A stretch of DNA of 64,000 nucleotides from Streptomyces sp. CB01201 (GTDB lineage Bacteria > Actinomycetota > Actinomycetes > Streptomycetales > Streptomycetaceae): assembly GCF_002803085.1 (NCBI RefSeq), contig NZ_NNBJ01000003.1, positions 62,001 through 126,000 on the forward strand, read 5' to 3'. Below the pieces are notes generated by a model, which had not been told where the DNA came from, searched no databases, and saw only the letters and a list, made by a program, of their open reading frames with translations. The first letter of the stretch is position 1, and every line of letters starts with the position of its first letter. Positions 31,796 to 40,310 of the stretch are shown here, one piece after another. A program made the translations under genes and the position numbers.

Positions 31796-33321
31796 GCGGG
31801 GGTTCCGTTCACTCGGCGGGGCAGGCCCAGCGGGTTGTCGTCGCGCAGCTCCGGCGGCAGCAGGGCCGCGGGGGTGCTCTGGTACGTGACCGGCCTCAGC
31901 CAGCGCTCGATGGCGGTGGCGCCGACCGAGGTCGAGGTGGAGGTGGCCGCAGGGTAGGGGCCGCCGTGGTGCTGGGCCGGGGCCACCGCGACCCCGGTGG
32001 GCCAGCCGTCCACCAGCACTCGGCCCGCCAACTGGGTCAGTTCCCGCAGGAGTTGTCCCCCAGCCCCCTCCCCTTCCGCCTCCGCCGCGGAGAGCTGGAG
32101 CGTGGCCGTGAGGTTGCCCGGCAGCCGCGAGAGCACCTCGCCGACCTCGGACTCGTCGGCGTAGCGGGCCACGACGGTGACCGGCCCGAAGCACTCCTCC
32201 AGGAGCAGATCGTGCGCGCCCGGCGCCGCGAGCGAAGCGGCCGGGACGGTCAAGTAGCCCCCGCTTACCGTGTGTTCGCCGCCCGCGCCGGCCGTGACCG
32301 GCGCCTCGACGCCGGGCAGCGCGGCCCGCTCGGCGACCCCGGCGACGAACGCGTCCCGCATCCGGTGGTCGAGCATGACCCCCGCGTCGGTGTCGCAGAC
32401 GGCCGCGGTCAGCGACTTGAGCAGGGCGTCGCCCGCCGTGCCCGCCGGGACCAGGACGAAGCCGGGCTTGGTGCAGAACTGGCCGACACCCATGGTCATC
32501 GAAGCGCCGAGCCCCGCCCCGATCGCCTCGCCGCGCTCCTCGGCGGCGGCCCGCGTCACCACGACCGGGTTGAGCGAGCCGAGCTCACCGTGGAAGGGGA
32601 TGGGCACGGGCCGCGCCGCCGCCGCGTCGAACAGGGCTCGCCCGCCGCGCACGGAACCGGTGAACCCGGCGGCCGAGACCAGCGGGTGGCGGACCAGCTC
32701 GACGCCGGCGGTGAAGCCGTGCACCAGGACCACGACGTCCTCGGGCAGCCCGGCCCGGACGGCGGCCCGGCGCAGCAGCGAGACACACAGCTCGGAGGTT
32801 GCCGGGTGGTCGGGGTGCGCCTTGACGACGACCGGGCAGCCGGCCGCGAGGGCGCTCGCCGTGTCGCCGCCGGGCACGGAGAAGGCGAGCGGGAAGTTGG
32901 AGGCCGCGTAGACCGCGACCACACCGAGCGGGATCTTGACGCGCCGGAGGTCGGGCCACGGCGGGGTGCGGGACGGGTCCGCGTGGTCGATCCGTATGTC
33001 GAGGAAGGAGCCCTCCTCGACGGCCTCCGCGAATGCCCTCAACTGGGCCGTGGTGCGGGCGAGTTCGCCGGTGAGCCGGACCGGCCCCAGGGCGGTCTCG
33101 GCGTCGGCGGCCTCCACGACGTGCTCGGCGGAGGCATCCAGCAGGTCGGCCGCGGCCCGCAGGAACCCGGCGCGTACGCTCAGGTCGGCCAGCGCTCCCC
33201 GGGTGGCCCGGGCGGCCCGGACCGCTTGGTCGACCTCTTCGGGCGTGGCTTCGACCGCAACCTCTTCGCGCGGCTTCCCCGTTCGGGGGTCGACACTCCA
33301 GACTGGTGCTGCTGCGCTCAC
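31792..33321 (-). CDS. 2,5-dioxovalerate (alpha-ketoglutarate semialdehyde) dehydrogenase
   Basis: A 509-aa NAD(P)-dependent aldehyde dehydrogenase of the KGSADH type, oxidising 2-oxoglutarate semialdehyde to 2-oxoglutarate at the end of hexuronate, glucarate and pentose oxidative pathways. Features: GVVAVYAASNFPLAFSVPGGDTASALAAGCPVVVKAHPDHP (cofactor binding), the general-base Glu in FHGELGSLNP, and the catalytic Cys in GVGQFCTKPGFVLVP. I prefer GTG 33321, which has GGAAGGA six bases upstream; GTG 33351 would add ten residues. Divergent from an IclR gene with a candidate operator between. It fits the 5-dehydro-4-deoxyglucarate dehydratase at 41450-42457. Confidence 0.87.
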   Translation of the reverse strand: MSAAAPVWSVDPRTGKPREEVAVEATPEEVDQAVRAARATRGALADLSVRAGFLRAAADLLDASAEHVVEAADAETALGPVRLTGELARTTAQLRAFAEAVEEGSFLDIRIDHADPSRTPPWPDLRRVKIPLGVVAVYAASNFPLAFSVPGGDTASALAAGCPVVVKAHPDHPATSELCVSLLRRAAVRAGLPEDVVVLVHGFTAGVELVRHPLVSAAGFTGSVRGGRALFDAAAARPVPIPFHGELGSLNPVVVTRAAAEERGEAIGAGLGASMTMGVGQFCTKPGFVLVPAGTAGDALLKSLTAAVCDTDAGVMLDHRMRDAFVAGVAERAALPGVEAPVTAGAGGEHTVSGGYLTVPAASLAAPGAHDLLLEECFGPVTVVARYADESEVGEVLSRLPGNLTATLQLSAAEAEGEGAGGQLLRELTQLAGRVLVDGWPTGVAVAPAQHHGGPYPAATSTSTSVGATAIERWLRPVTYQSTPAALLPPELRDDNPLGLPRRVNGTPA

Positions 33322-33384
33322 CGCAAGTCCTTCCGCTGCCCGGTCCGCCACTGCTCGGTCCGCTCCTGCCGCCCATCAGAACTT

Positions 33385-33400
33385 GTTCGGTATTCTGAAC
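33385..33400. promoter_or_regulatory. Candidate IclR operator, GTTC-N8-GAAC
   Basis: GTTCGGTATTCTGAAC is a 16-bp interrupted palindrome with matching four-base arms, within the AT-richer 168-base gap between the dehydrogenase and the iclR-type gene. IclR proteins commonly bind such sites. The assignment rests on position and symmetry only. Confidence 0.5.
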
Positions 33401-33489
33401 AGAGTTCCCGATGCTGAATATGCTGGGACTCTATTAACGGGTGTTCCGCCTTGGCAAGAAGCCAGGGCGAGAAGGAGCGGGGTGCTGGG

Positions 33490-34260
33490 ATGTCGGCTGC
33501 CGATTCAGGTGGAGCACAGGTCAAGTCCGCGGTGCGCACGGTCGAGTTGCTTGAGTATTTCGCAGGCCGTCCCGGAATGCACTCCCTCGCCGCGGTCCAG
33601 GAGGCGGTCGGCTACCCCAAGTCCAGCCTGTACATGCTGCTCCGCACGCTGGTGGAGCTCGGCTGGGTGGAGACGGACGCCACGGGCACCCGGTACGGCA
33701 TCGGCGTACGGGCTCTCCTCGTGGGCACCTCCTACATCGACGGCGACGAGGTGGTGGCGGCGGCCCGCCCCACCCTGGACCGCCTCTCGGACGACACCAC
33801 CGAGACGATCCACCTCGCGCGGCTCGACGGCACGAACGTGGTCTACCTCGCCACCCGCCAGTCCCAGCACTATCTGCGCCCCTTCACCCGGGTCGGGCGG
33901 CGCCTGCCCGCCCACTCGACCTCGCTCGGCAAGGCGCTGCTCGCCACGCACAGCGACGAGCAGGTGCGCAAGCTCCTGCCGGAGACGCTCCAGCAGCTCA
34001 CCGAGCACACCATCACGGACCGCGAGAAGCTCATCGAGGAGCTGCACCTCGTCCGCGAGCAGGGCTACGCCGTGGACCGCGAGGAGAACACGCTGGGCCT
34101 GCGCTGCTTCGGCGTCGCGATCCCGTACCGCACCCCGGCCCGTGACGCGATCAGCTGCTCGGTACCGGTGGCCCGACTCACCCCCGCGCACGAACAGATG
34201 GTGAAGGACGCCCTGTTCGACGCGAGAGACCGCCTGACCCTGGCCACCCGCCGCCTCTGA
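33490..34260 (+). CDS. IclR family transcriptional regulator
   Basis: A 256-aa regulator with an N-terminal winged helix (VKSAVRTVELLEYFAGRPGMHSLAAVQEAVGYPKSSLYMLLRTLVELGWVE, about residues 12-65) and a C-terminal GAF-like effector domain (ETIHLARLDGTNVVYLATRQSQHYLRPFTRVGRRLPAHSTSLGKALLA and YAVDREENTLGLRCFGVAIPY). It probably senses a sugar acid or its breakdown product and regulates the divergent semialdehyde dehydrogenase and DUF1349 genes. The same type of regulator could also act on the uronate genes near 42.5 kb. ATG 33490 is chosen; GTG/ATG codons further upstream add polar residues without support. Confidence 0.9.
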   Translation: MSAADSGGAQVKSAVRTVELLEYFAGRPGMHSLAAVQEAVGYPKSSLYMLLRTLVELGWVETDATGTRYGIGVRALLVGTSYIDGDEVVAAARPTLDRLSDDTTETIHLARLDGTNVVYLATRQSQHYLRPFTRVGRRLPAHSTSLGKALLATHSDEQVRKLLPETLQQLTEHTITDREKLIEELHLVREQGYAVDREENTLGLRCFGVAIPYRTPARDAISCSVPVARLTPAHEQMVKDALFDARDRLTLATRRL

Positions 34261-34345
34261 CACCCGGGCCCCTGGGGGCGCGCGCCCGTGACAGGTGCGC
34301 GGCTCCCCCGCGTCGACCGCGACCAACAAGTCCCGGTCCGCCTAC

Positions 34346-34560
34346 GGGGCGCGAGGAACCGCGCGAGCAACCACCCACAGCCCGAGGCCAAAAACGGGGC
34401 AAGGGGCGCGAGGAACCGCGCGAGCAACCACCCACAGCCCGAGGCCAAAAACGGGGCAAGGGGCGCGAGGAACCGCGCGAGCAACCACCCACAGCCCGAG
34501 GCCAAAGACGGGCGAGGGGCGCGAGGAACTGCGCGAGCAACCAGCCACGGCCCGCAGCCG
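34346..34560 (+). repeat. Four tandem copies of a 57-bp dispersed repeat
   Basis: Copies start at 34346, 34403, 34460 and 34516 (periods 57, 57 and 56). Each begins GGGGCGCGAGGAACCGCGCG and continues GAGCAACCACCCACAGCCCG. Copies 1-3 are nearly identical; the fourth diverges towards the form seen elsewhere. Because 57 is divisible by three, the repeat keeps an apparent reading frame open, but nothing supports translation. Confidence 0.9.
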
Positions 34561-34614
34561 AACGGCGACGGCATCGGGGCCCGGGGCGAAGCCCCGCCCC
34601 GCCAACCCCGCAAC

Positions 34615-34674
34615 CCTGCACCCCGCACCCTGCACCCCGCACCCCGCACCCCGCACCCCGCACCCCGCACCCCG
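34615..34674 (+). repeat. GCACCCC heptamer microsatellite
   Basis: About eight to nine nearly perfect copies of the 7-base unit GCACCCC, with one T variant (GCACCCT), lie 80 bases before the membrane protein gene. Such short repeats can change copy number and alter promoter spacing. No coding sequence is visible in this stretch. Confidence 0.85.
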
Positions 34675-34755
34675 GCGGAGCCTCCCCCGCACGGCGGAGC
34701 CGGATCGCCGCCCAGCAGGACGCGCCGAGGGACACCCCCACGGGAGCGTGAGGGC

Positions 34756-35778
34756 ATGACCCTCACCACCCCCACCCGGCGGCGGCCCCGCACAGCCCTC
34801 CGCGCCGTGGCCATCACCGCCTGCCTCCCCTACCTCTGCCTGAAGGCCGCCTGGATCGCGGGCAGTCACCTGGGCATCCCGGACCACAGCGTGCTGCTGG
34901 CCCACCGAGCCCACATCGCGACAGCCAACACCGCATCGATCCTCCTCGACTCGTGCGTGGTCGTCCTCGCGTACCTGCTGACCCGCCCCTGGGGCCTGCG
35001 CGTGCAGGCGTGGCTGCTCGCGCTCCCGATGTGGATCGCCACCGGCCTGCTCGCCCCCGTCATGACCGGCTATCCCCTCCAACTCCTGCTCCACACGGTC
35101 GGGTCGACCGCGAAACCCGCCGCCCCCAGCACCGACCCGTTCCTCGACACATGGGTCTTCGCGGTCGTCTACACCGGCTTCATCGTCCAGGGCCTGGCCC
35201 TCGGCACCCTGTTCACGCTGTACGCCCGCGACCGCTGGGGACACCTGCTGCGCGGCCGGATCGGCGAACTCCCCCCGGCCACGGCGGGGCCGCGCCGAGC
35301 GGCCGTCACGGTGGCGGCCCTCTCACTGCTGCCCGCCGGGGCGCACCTGCTCTGGGCGACGGGTTCGGGACGCGGCCTGAGTCCGGCCCTGGCCGAGGGG
35401 CGGAGCGCCGACCAGTACGTACTGGAAGCCGTCTTCGCGGTGTTCGCCCTGATGGGCGCGGCGGGTGCGCTGATGACCGCCTTCCGGCTGCGCCGCTCAC
35501 TGCCACTGCGGCTTCCCCTGGCCCTGGCGTGGCTGGGCTCGGGCGCCACCGCCTGCTGGGGCGGCTGGCTGTGGCTCTCCGCGCTGACGACGACGGGCGG
35601 TGCCGGCGAAGGGCCCACCCTCACGATGGGCCTCACCTACGCTGTGCAGATGATCACCGGCACGCTGGTCGTCGTGATGGGCACCCACTTCTTCACCGAG
35701 CGCGGGCGCGAGCGCGATCGCGCCGGGATCCGCCCCCCGGTCCACCCTTCGGTCGACCCCCCGGTCCGCAAGCCGTGA
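34756..35778 (+). CDS. Polytopic membrane protein upstream of a two-component system
   Basis: A 340-aa protein with about eight transmembrane helices, for example around residues 15-33, 53-73, 82-102, 131-155 and 250-320. I do not recognise the family. Its stop overlaps the histidine kinase start (TGATG), so all three genes form one coupled operon; it may be a sensor partner or the regulated transporter. The C-terminus is a Pro/Arg-rich cytoplasmic tail (PPVHPSVDPPVRKP). ATG 34756 has GTGAGGG upstream. Confidence 0.75.
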   Translation: MTLTTPTRRRPRTALRAVAITACLPYLCLKAAWIAGSHLGIPDHSVLLAHRAHIATANTASILLDSCVVVLAYLLTRPWGLRVQAWLLALPMWIATGLLAPVMTGYPLQLLLHTVGSTAKPAAPSTDPFLDTWVFAVVYTGFIVQGLALGTLFTLYARDRWGHLLRGRIGELPPATAGPRRAAVTVAALSLLPAGAHLLWATGSGRGLSPALAEGRSADQYVLEAVFAVFALMGAAGALMTAFRLRRSLPLRLPLALAWLGSGATACWGGWLWLSALTTTGGAGEGPTLTMGLTYAVQMITGTLVVVMGTHFFTERGRERDRAGIRPPVHPSVDPPVRKP

Positions 35779-37010
35779 TGCGCGCACTGCTGGGCGCCCG
35801 GGCCCGGCACCGCTGGATCCATCTGGTCATCGGCGGCGCCCTGTTGATGCCGTACTTCCTGGTCGGCTCGGTCGTCGTCGGCGGCACCGCACACGGCGCC
35901 GGCTCCTTCGACTCCTTCCCGCTCGCACTCGTCACGTTCGCCCTCGCGCTGCCCCTGGCCGCCGCGTCCGGCCTGGTGCCCATCGCCCGGCCGCTGCTCG
36001 TGCTCGGTGTCCGCGCGCTGTGCGGGGTGGATCCGGTGGCGCTCGCCGACGGGCCCGCGCGCTCCTGGGACGCCCGGCTGCGGACCTCTGCCTGGTACAC
36101 CCTGCATGTCGCCCTCGGCGGGATCCTGAGCGGGGCGAGCCTCGTGCTGCCGCCGTTCACGGTGTTCCTGATCGCGCTGCCCGTCTTCCCGGGCCTGCGT
36201 CACAGCGTCTACAGCACGGGCGGCCCGCTGGCCACCGACTGGGGGATCGCCCTCGCCCCGGCCGCCGGGATCGCGATGCTGCTGGCCCTCGCGGCCTGTT
36301 CGGCGGCGGCCGGCGCACTGCTCGCCCGGCTCGCGCCCCTACTCCTCGGCCCGACGCCCGTGGACCGCCTCGCCGCCGCCGAACAGCGCGCGGCGGAACT
36401 CGCGGTGCGCAACCGCCTCGCCCGCGAGCTGCACGACTCGGTGGGCCACGCCCTGAGCGCGGTCACCCTCCAGGCGAGCGCGGCGCGGCGGGTCCTGGAC
36501 TCGAATCCCGAGTTCGTCCGCGAGGCCCTGGCCGCCATCGAGGAGACCACCCGGCGCACGGTGGATGAACTCGATTCCGTACTGGGCCTGTTGCGTCAGG
36601 ACGACGACCCCGACGCCCCCGATCCCACCACCCCGGATCTCGCCGCCCTGGAGGGTCTGCTGGCACGCACGGGCCTCGACGTCGGGTACGCCCTGGAGGG
36701 CGACGCATCCCGCCTGCCCGAACTCGTCTCGCGCGAGGCGTACCGGATCGTCCAGGAGGGGCTGAGCAACGCCCTTCGCCACGGCGGGAGTTCACCGGTA
36801 ACTCTGCAAGTAGCCGTGAGAGAAGGAGAGTTGACGATAACCATGGAGAACTCCTTGTCCGGCGCGGAGCCGGCGGTGCGTCCCGGCGGCGGGCGCGGGC
36901 TGCGCGGCATGGCCGAGCGGGCCGCGCTGCTCGGGGGCCAGGCATCTGCCGGCCCGCACGACGGCGCCTGGAGGCTCAGCGCGCGGCTGCCGATCGGCGG
37001 TGCCCGATGA
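35778..37010 (+). CDS. Sensor histidine kinase, NarL/DesK-type (HisKA_3)
   Basis: A 410-aa kinase. The N-terminal 190 residues contain about five hydrophobic helices forming a membrane sensor. The dimerisation/phosphoacceptor segment RNRLARELHDSVGHALSAVTLQ carries His219. The ATP-binding domain has the N box in VQEGLSNALRHGG and the glycine box in GGGRGLRGMAERAALLGG. There is no clear extracellular ligand domain, so it may sense membrane or lipid state or the preceding membrane protein. The gene overlaps both neighbours by a few bases and pairs with the response regulator downstream. Confidence 0.92.
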   Translation: MRALLGARARHRWIHLVIGGALLMPYFLVGSVVVGGTAHGAGSFDSFPLALVTFALALPLAAASGLVPIARPLLVLGVRALCGVDPVALADGPARSWDARLRTSAWYTLHVALGGILSGASLVLPPFTVFLIALPVFPGLRHSVYSTGGPLATDWGIALAPAAGIAMLLALAACSAAAGALLARLAPLLLGPTPVDRLAAAEQRAAELAVRNRLARELHDSVGHALSAVTLQASAARRVLDSNPEFVREALAAIEETTRRTVDELDSVLGLLRQDDDPDAPDPTTPDLAALEGLLARTGLDVGYALEGDASRLPELVSREAYRIVQEGLSNALRHGGSSPVTLQVAVREGELTITMENSLSGAEPAVRPGGGRGLRGMAERAALLGGQASAGPHDGAWRLSARLPIGGAR

Positions 37011-37663
37011 GCGACGCGATCCGGGTGGTGGTGGCCGACGACGAGCGGATGGTCCGTACGGCGCTGCGGGTGATCCTGGACGCCGAGCCGGGCATCGAGG
37101 TCGTCGGCGAGGCCACCACGGGAGCGGAGGCGGTGTCGGTCGTGCGTGACAGGCTGCCCGGCGTCGTCCTGATGGACGTCCGGATGCCCGGGATCGACGG
37201 TATCCGCGCGACCGAGCAGATCCTGGCCACCCTGGCCGCACCGCCGAGGATCGTGGTGGTCACGACCTTCGAGAACGACAGCCATGTGTACGACGCGCTG
37301 CGCGCGGGCGCCGCCGGGTTCCTGCTCAAGCGGGGCGCCGCCGAGGAGCTGATCCAGGCGGTCCGCCTGGTCGCCCGCAGCGACTCGCTGCTCTTCCCCG
37401 CGCAGATCCGTGAACTGGCCGCCCGCCACGCGCCCGCACACGCCACGGCCCATCCCTGGACGGCCCGGCTCACCGAGCGCGAGGCGCAGGTGCTGCGCCT
37501 GATGGCGACGGGCCGCACCAACGCGGAGATCGCCGAGCGGTTGGGCGTCGGTCCGGCCACGGTCAAGACGCACGTCGCCTCCGTCCTCGCCAAGACGGGC
37601 ACCCGCGACCGCACCCAGGCGGTGATCGCGGCGTACGAGTCGGGCTTCGTACGCCCCCGGTGA
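37007..37663 (+). CDS. LuxR/NarL family response regulator
   Basis: A 218-aa response regulator. The receiver domain has the acidic pair in VVVADDERMVRTAL, the phosphoacceptor Asp57 in VVLMDVRMPGIDG, the conserved Thr in VVVTTFENDSHVYDAL and Lys in FLLKRGAAEELIQAV. The C-terminal GerE-type helix-turn-helix is LTEREAQVLRLMATGRTNAEIAERLGVGPATVKTHVASVLAKTG. Start overlaps the kinase stop (ATGA), marking a cognate pair. Targets are unknown; the preceding membrane protein gene is a natural candidate. Confidence 0.94.
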   Translation: MSDAIRVVVADDERMVRTALRVILDAEPGIEVVGEATTGAEAVSVVRDRLPGVVLMDVRMPGIDGIRATEQILATLAAPPRIVVVTTFENDSHVYDALRAGAAGFLLKRGAAEELIQAVRLVARSDSLLFPAQIRELAARHAPAHATAHPWTARLTEREAQVLRLMATGRTNAEIAERLGVGPATVKTHVASVLAKTGTRDRTQAVIAAYESGFVRPR

Positions 37664-37796
37664 GGGCCTTCGTAGGGCCCCGGTCACGGCCTTTCGTGCG
37701 ACCCCGCCGCCGGTTCTCCCTACGGCCGATGAAGGTTTCCTGAGAAACCCGGACAAGTGGAACTCCACACTCTGCCCCGTCCGTCTTGCGTACGGG

Positions 37797-39257
37797 ATGA
37801 ACAAGACAATCAGGCGCGCCTCGGTCTTCTGTCTGCTGATGGTGCTCGCCCTCCTCGGTCGAGCCACCTATGTGCAGTTCTACAAAGGCCAGGCCCTCGC
37901 GGACGACAAGCTGAACCGGCGGAACACCATCGCGGAGTACTCGCAGCCGCTCGGGGACATCATCGTGGCCGGCTCCCCGGTCACCGGATCGGAAAGGACG
38001 AAGAGCGGCGACCTCGCCTACCAGCGCAGCTACAAGGACGGACCGATGTACGCGCCCGTCACCGGCTTCGCCTCGCAGGTGTTCGGGTCGACCCAGCTGG
38101 AGGGGATCTACGCCAAGATCTTCGACGGCAGCGACCCGCGCATGCAGAACCCTCTCGACGCGCTCACCCGGCAGCGGGCGCCCGGCGGGGACGTGCTGAC
38201 CACCATCGACCCCGCGGTGCAGAAGGCCGGTTACCAGGCGCTCGGCAACAAGGAGGGCGCGGCCGTCGCGATGGACCCGAAGACCGGCCGCATCCTCGGC
38301 ATGGTCTCCACGCCGTCGTACGACCCGTCGAAGATCGCGGGTTCGTCCTCGGCGGCGGGCGACGCGTGGAAGCAGCTGTCCGAGGACAAGAGCCAGCCGA
38401 TGCTCAACCGGGCGCTGCGCCAGCCGCTGGCGCCGGGCTCCACGTTCAAGCTGGTGGTGGCCTCGGCGGCGCTTGAGAACGGGCTCTATCCGGACATCGA
38501 CGCGAAGACCGACAGCCCCAATCCGTACCGGATGCCGGGCACGACGACGGACCTGCGCAACGAGTCGGCGTCGGCGCCCTGCGAGAACGCCTCGATCCGT
38601 ACCGCGCTCGAATACTCCTGCAACAACGTCTTCGGCAAGATGGCCGTGGACCTGGGCCAGGACAAGGTGCGGGCGATGGCCGAGAAGTTCGGCTTCAACG
38701 ACTCCGCGCTGGACGTGCCGGTGCGCGCCTCGGCGAGTGTGTACCCGAAGAACATGAACAAGTCGTCGACCGCGTTGTCCGGCATCGGCCAGTTCGATGT
38801 GACGGCGACCCCGATGCAGATGGCGATGGTGTCCGCGGCCATAGCGAACGACGGGGTGATGTCTTCGCCGCACATGGTGTCCAAGGTGACGGACTCCAAG
38901 GGGAGCACGCTCCAGTCCTACTCGGACTCGGACGGCAAGCGGATCATGTCGTCGAAGACGGCCCAGCAGATGCACGACGCGATGATCTCGGTGGTCACGG
39001 ACGGCACCGGCTCCAACGCGAAGATCGGCGGCCTGGAGGTCGGCGCGAAGACGGGTACGGCCCAGCACGGAGTGGACAACTCCAAGACCCCGTACGCCTG
39101 GTTCACCGCGTTCGCCAAGGACCCGAAGACCGGCAAGCAGGTCGCGGTGGCCGTGGTCATCCAGGACTCCGACGCCGAGCGCTCCGAGGTCAGCGGCAAC
39201 GGCCTGGCGGGCCCGGTCGCCCAGGCGATGATGAAGGCGGCGCTGGCTTCGCAGTGA
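37797..39257 (+). CDS. Class B penicillin-binding protein (transpeptidase)
   Basis: A 486-aa peptidoglycan DD-transpeptidase. One N-terminal membrane anchor (about residues 7-25) is followed by a dimerisation region and the penicillin-binding domain, with the catalytic Ser215 in PGSTFKLV, the SCN motif in YSCNNVFG and KTGT in VGAKTGTAQHG. The length and absence of PASTA domains fit PbpA-like proteins of actinobacteria; S. coelicolor has similar secreted PBPs. It should cross-link peptidoglycan during growth or sporulation. ATG 37797 has ACGGGATG context but no strong ribosome-binding site. A strong terminator follows. Confidence 0.93.
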   Translation: MNKTIRRASVFCLLMVLALLGRATYVQFYKGQALADDKLNRRNTIAEYSQPLGDIIVAGSPVTGSERTKSGDLAYQRSYKDGPMYAPVTGFASQVFGSTQLEGIYAKIFDGSDPRMQNPLDALTRQRAPGGDVLTTIDPAVQKAGYQALGNKEGAAVAMDPKTGRILGMVSTPSYDPSKIAGSSSAAGDAWKQLSEDKSQPMLNRALRQPLAPGSTFKLVVASAALENGLYPDIDAKTDSPNPYRMPGTTTDLRNESASAPCENASIRTALEYSCNNVFGKMAVDLGQDKVRAMAEKFGFNDSALDVPVRASASVYPKNMNKSSTALSGIGQFDVTATPMQMAMVSAAIANDGVMSSPHMVSKVTDSKGSTLQSYSDSDGKRIMSSKTAQQMHDAMISVVTDGTGSNAKIGGLEVGAKTGTAQHGVDNSKTPYAWFTAFAKDPKTGKQVAVAVVIQDSDAERSEVSGNGLAGPVAQAMMKAALASQ

Positions 39258-39267
39258 GGCGAGGGGC

Positions 39268-39295
39268 CCGGTCCGGGGCGCGCGCCCCGGACCGG
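39268..39295. terminator. 28-bp palindromic terminator between convergent genes
   Basis: CCGGTCCGGGGCGC is followed immediately by its complement, giving a perfect 14-bp stem with no spacer. It lies in the 46-base gap between the PBP gene and the opposing phosphatase gene and can serve both. Confidence 0.8.
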
Positions 39296-39303
39296 AGGGG
39301 TCC

Positions 39304-40092
39304 TTACGGCAGGAAGTACATCGGGTTCGGGAGCTTGTACGTGTTGTCGGCGTGGCCGCCCGAGAGGTCGGTGTACTGGTCGCCGAGGTTGGCCACGATG
39401 CGGTAGCCGAGCGACTCGATGTGCTGGCGGGTGCCGGCCTTGTAATCGACCGTCGAGCAGGTCCAGGTGGGCTTGGCACAGCTCAGGTAGGCCGGCGGGT
39501 TGGCCTTGTCCTTGAGGAAGAAGTGGGCGGGGTCGACCGGCACGTCGTAGCCGGCCCCGGTCAGGTTGACGGCGCTCGCGGTGCGCTGCGAGGCATCGCG
39601 TCCGGTGAGGAAGAAGACGGTGACGCCGTTCTTGGCGGCGTAGTTGACGAGGTCCGGCATGCCGAACACGGCGATCGACTTCGCGCTCCGTACGTACGCG
39701 TCGAACGCGGCGGCGTTGTAGGCGAAGCCGTTCTTCTTCTCGTAGTCGTAGGTGAGCAGCGTGGTGTCGTCGACGTCGAGCACGATGGCGGGCTTACGGC
39801 CGTCCCGCCCCGGGTGCTCGGCGGCGTGCTTGATCTGCCGCTTGGCGCGGGCCTCGATGTCCGCGACCTGCTGGGCGTAGTTGCTCCTGGGCGACGCCTG
39901 GAAGTTCCCCGAGGCGTCGGCCGTGCCGCCGTAGTACGCGTTGATCTTGTCCTCGACCTTGGTGATGTTGGGGATCTCGCGGTCCGACTTGGGCACGGAG
40001 TTGTCGGCGGAGGCCGCGCCGACGCCATAGGCGGCGACGCCGGTGAGGGCGAGGGCGGCGGTGGTGGCGGCGGCTTTAGTGAGAATGCGCAT
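39304..40092 (-). CDS. Secreted HAD-superfamily acid phosphatase (class B / P4-lipoprotein-like)
   Basis: A 262-aa exported HAD phosphatase. A signal peptide covers about residues 1-30 (hydrophobic run ending ASA). The nucleophile motif is IVLDVDDTTLL, motif II is FFLTGRDAS, and the final motif with a conserved Asp is in YRIVANLGDQYTDLSGG. Members dephosphorylate organic phosphomonoesters outside the cytoplasm and supply phosphate or nucleosides. The ATG at 40092 gives a regular signal peptide; a longer frame would put 21 polar residues ahead of it. Confidence 0.88.
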   Translation of the reverse strand: MRILTKAAATTAALALTGVAAYGVGAASADNSVPKSDREIPNITKVEDKINAYYGGTADASGNFQASPRSNYAQQVADIEARAKRQIKHAAEHPGRDGRKPAIVLDVDDTTLLTYDYEKKNGFAYNAAAFDAYVRSAKSIAVFGMPDLVNYAAKNGVTVFFLTGRDASQRTASAVNLTGAGYDVPVDPAHFFLKDKANPPAYLSCAKPTWTCSTVDYKAGTRQHIESLGYRIVANLGDQYTDLSGGHADNTYKLPNPMYFLP

Positions 40093-40210
40093 GGGCGCTT
40101 GTCTACGCGCATCACACGCGTCCCGCCAGGGCGGATGCGGGAATCTTTGCCGCACCGTGTCCTACCGGGGGTAGCCGGACCGACCAAGTCTGCCCGTGCC
40201 ACGGGCTTTC

Positions 40211-40260
40211 AGGGGCGCGGGGAACTGCGGGAGCAACCACGTACGGTCCCCAGCCGGACC
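40211..40260 (+). repeat. Single copy of the GGGGCGCGGGGAACTGCGGG repeat
   Basis: A solitary copy of the dispersed element found at 15.5, 34.3, 47.8 and 56.4 kb, here followed by a GC-rich hairpin (CCCGGGGCG... at 40268-40310). It fills most of the 218-base gap between phosphatase promoter and the next gene's end. Confidence 0.8.
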
Positions 40261-40310
40261 AAGGGTCCCGGGGCGCAGCACCCGGCAGCCCCCCGCCCCC
40301 GGGGCGGGGG

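Noticed and set aside
34346-34560. Possible CRISPR array
   Set aside because: The 57-bp units follow directly on one another with no variable spacers, and no cas genes are nearby.
34288-34755. Reading frames across the 57-bp repeats and heptamer tract, including an N-terminal extension of the membrane protein
   Set aside because: The translation only mirrors the repeat period; the membrane protein starts at 34756 with a ribosome-binding site and a normal first helix.
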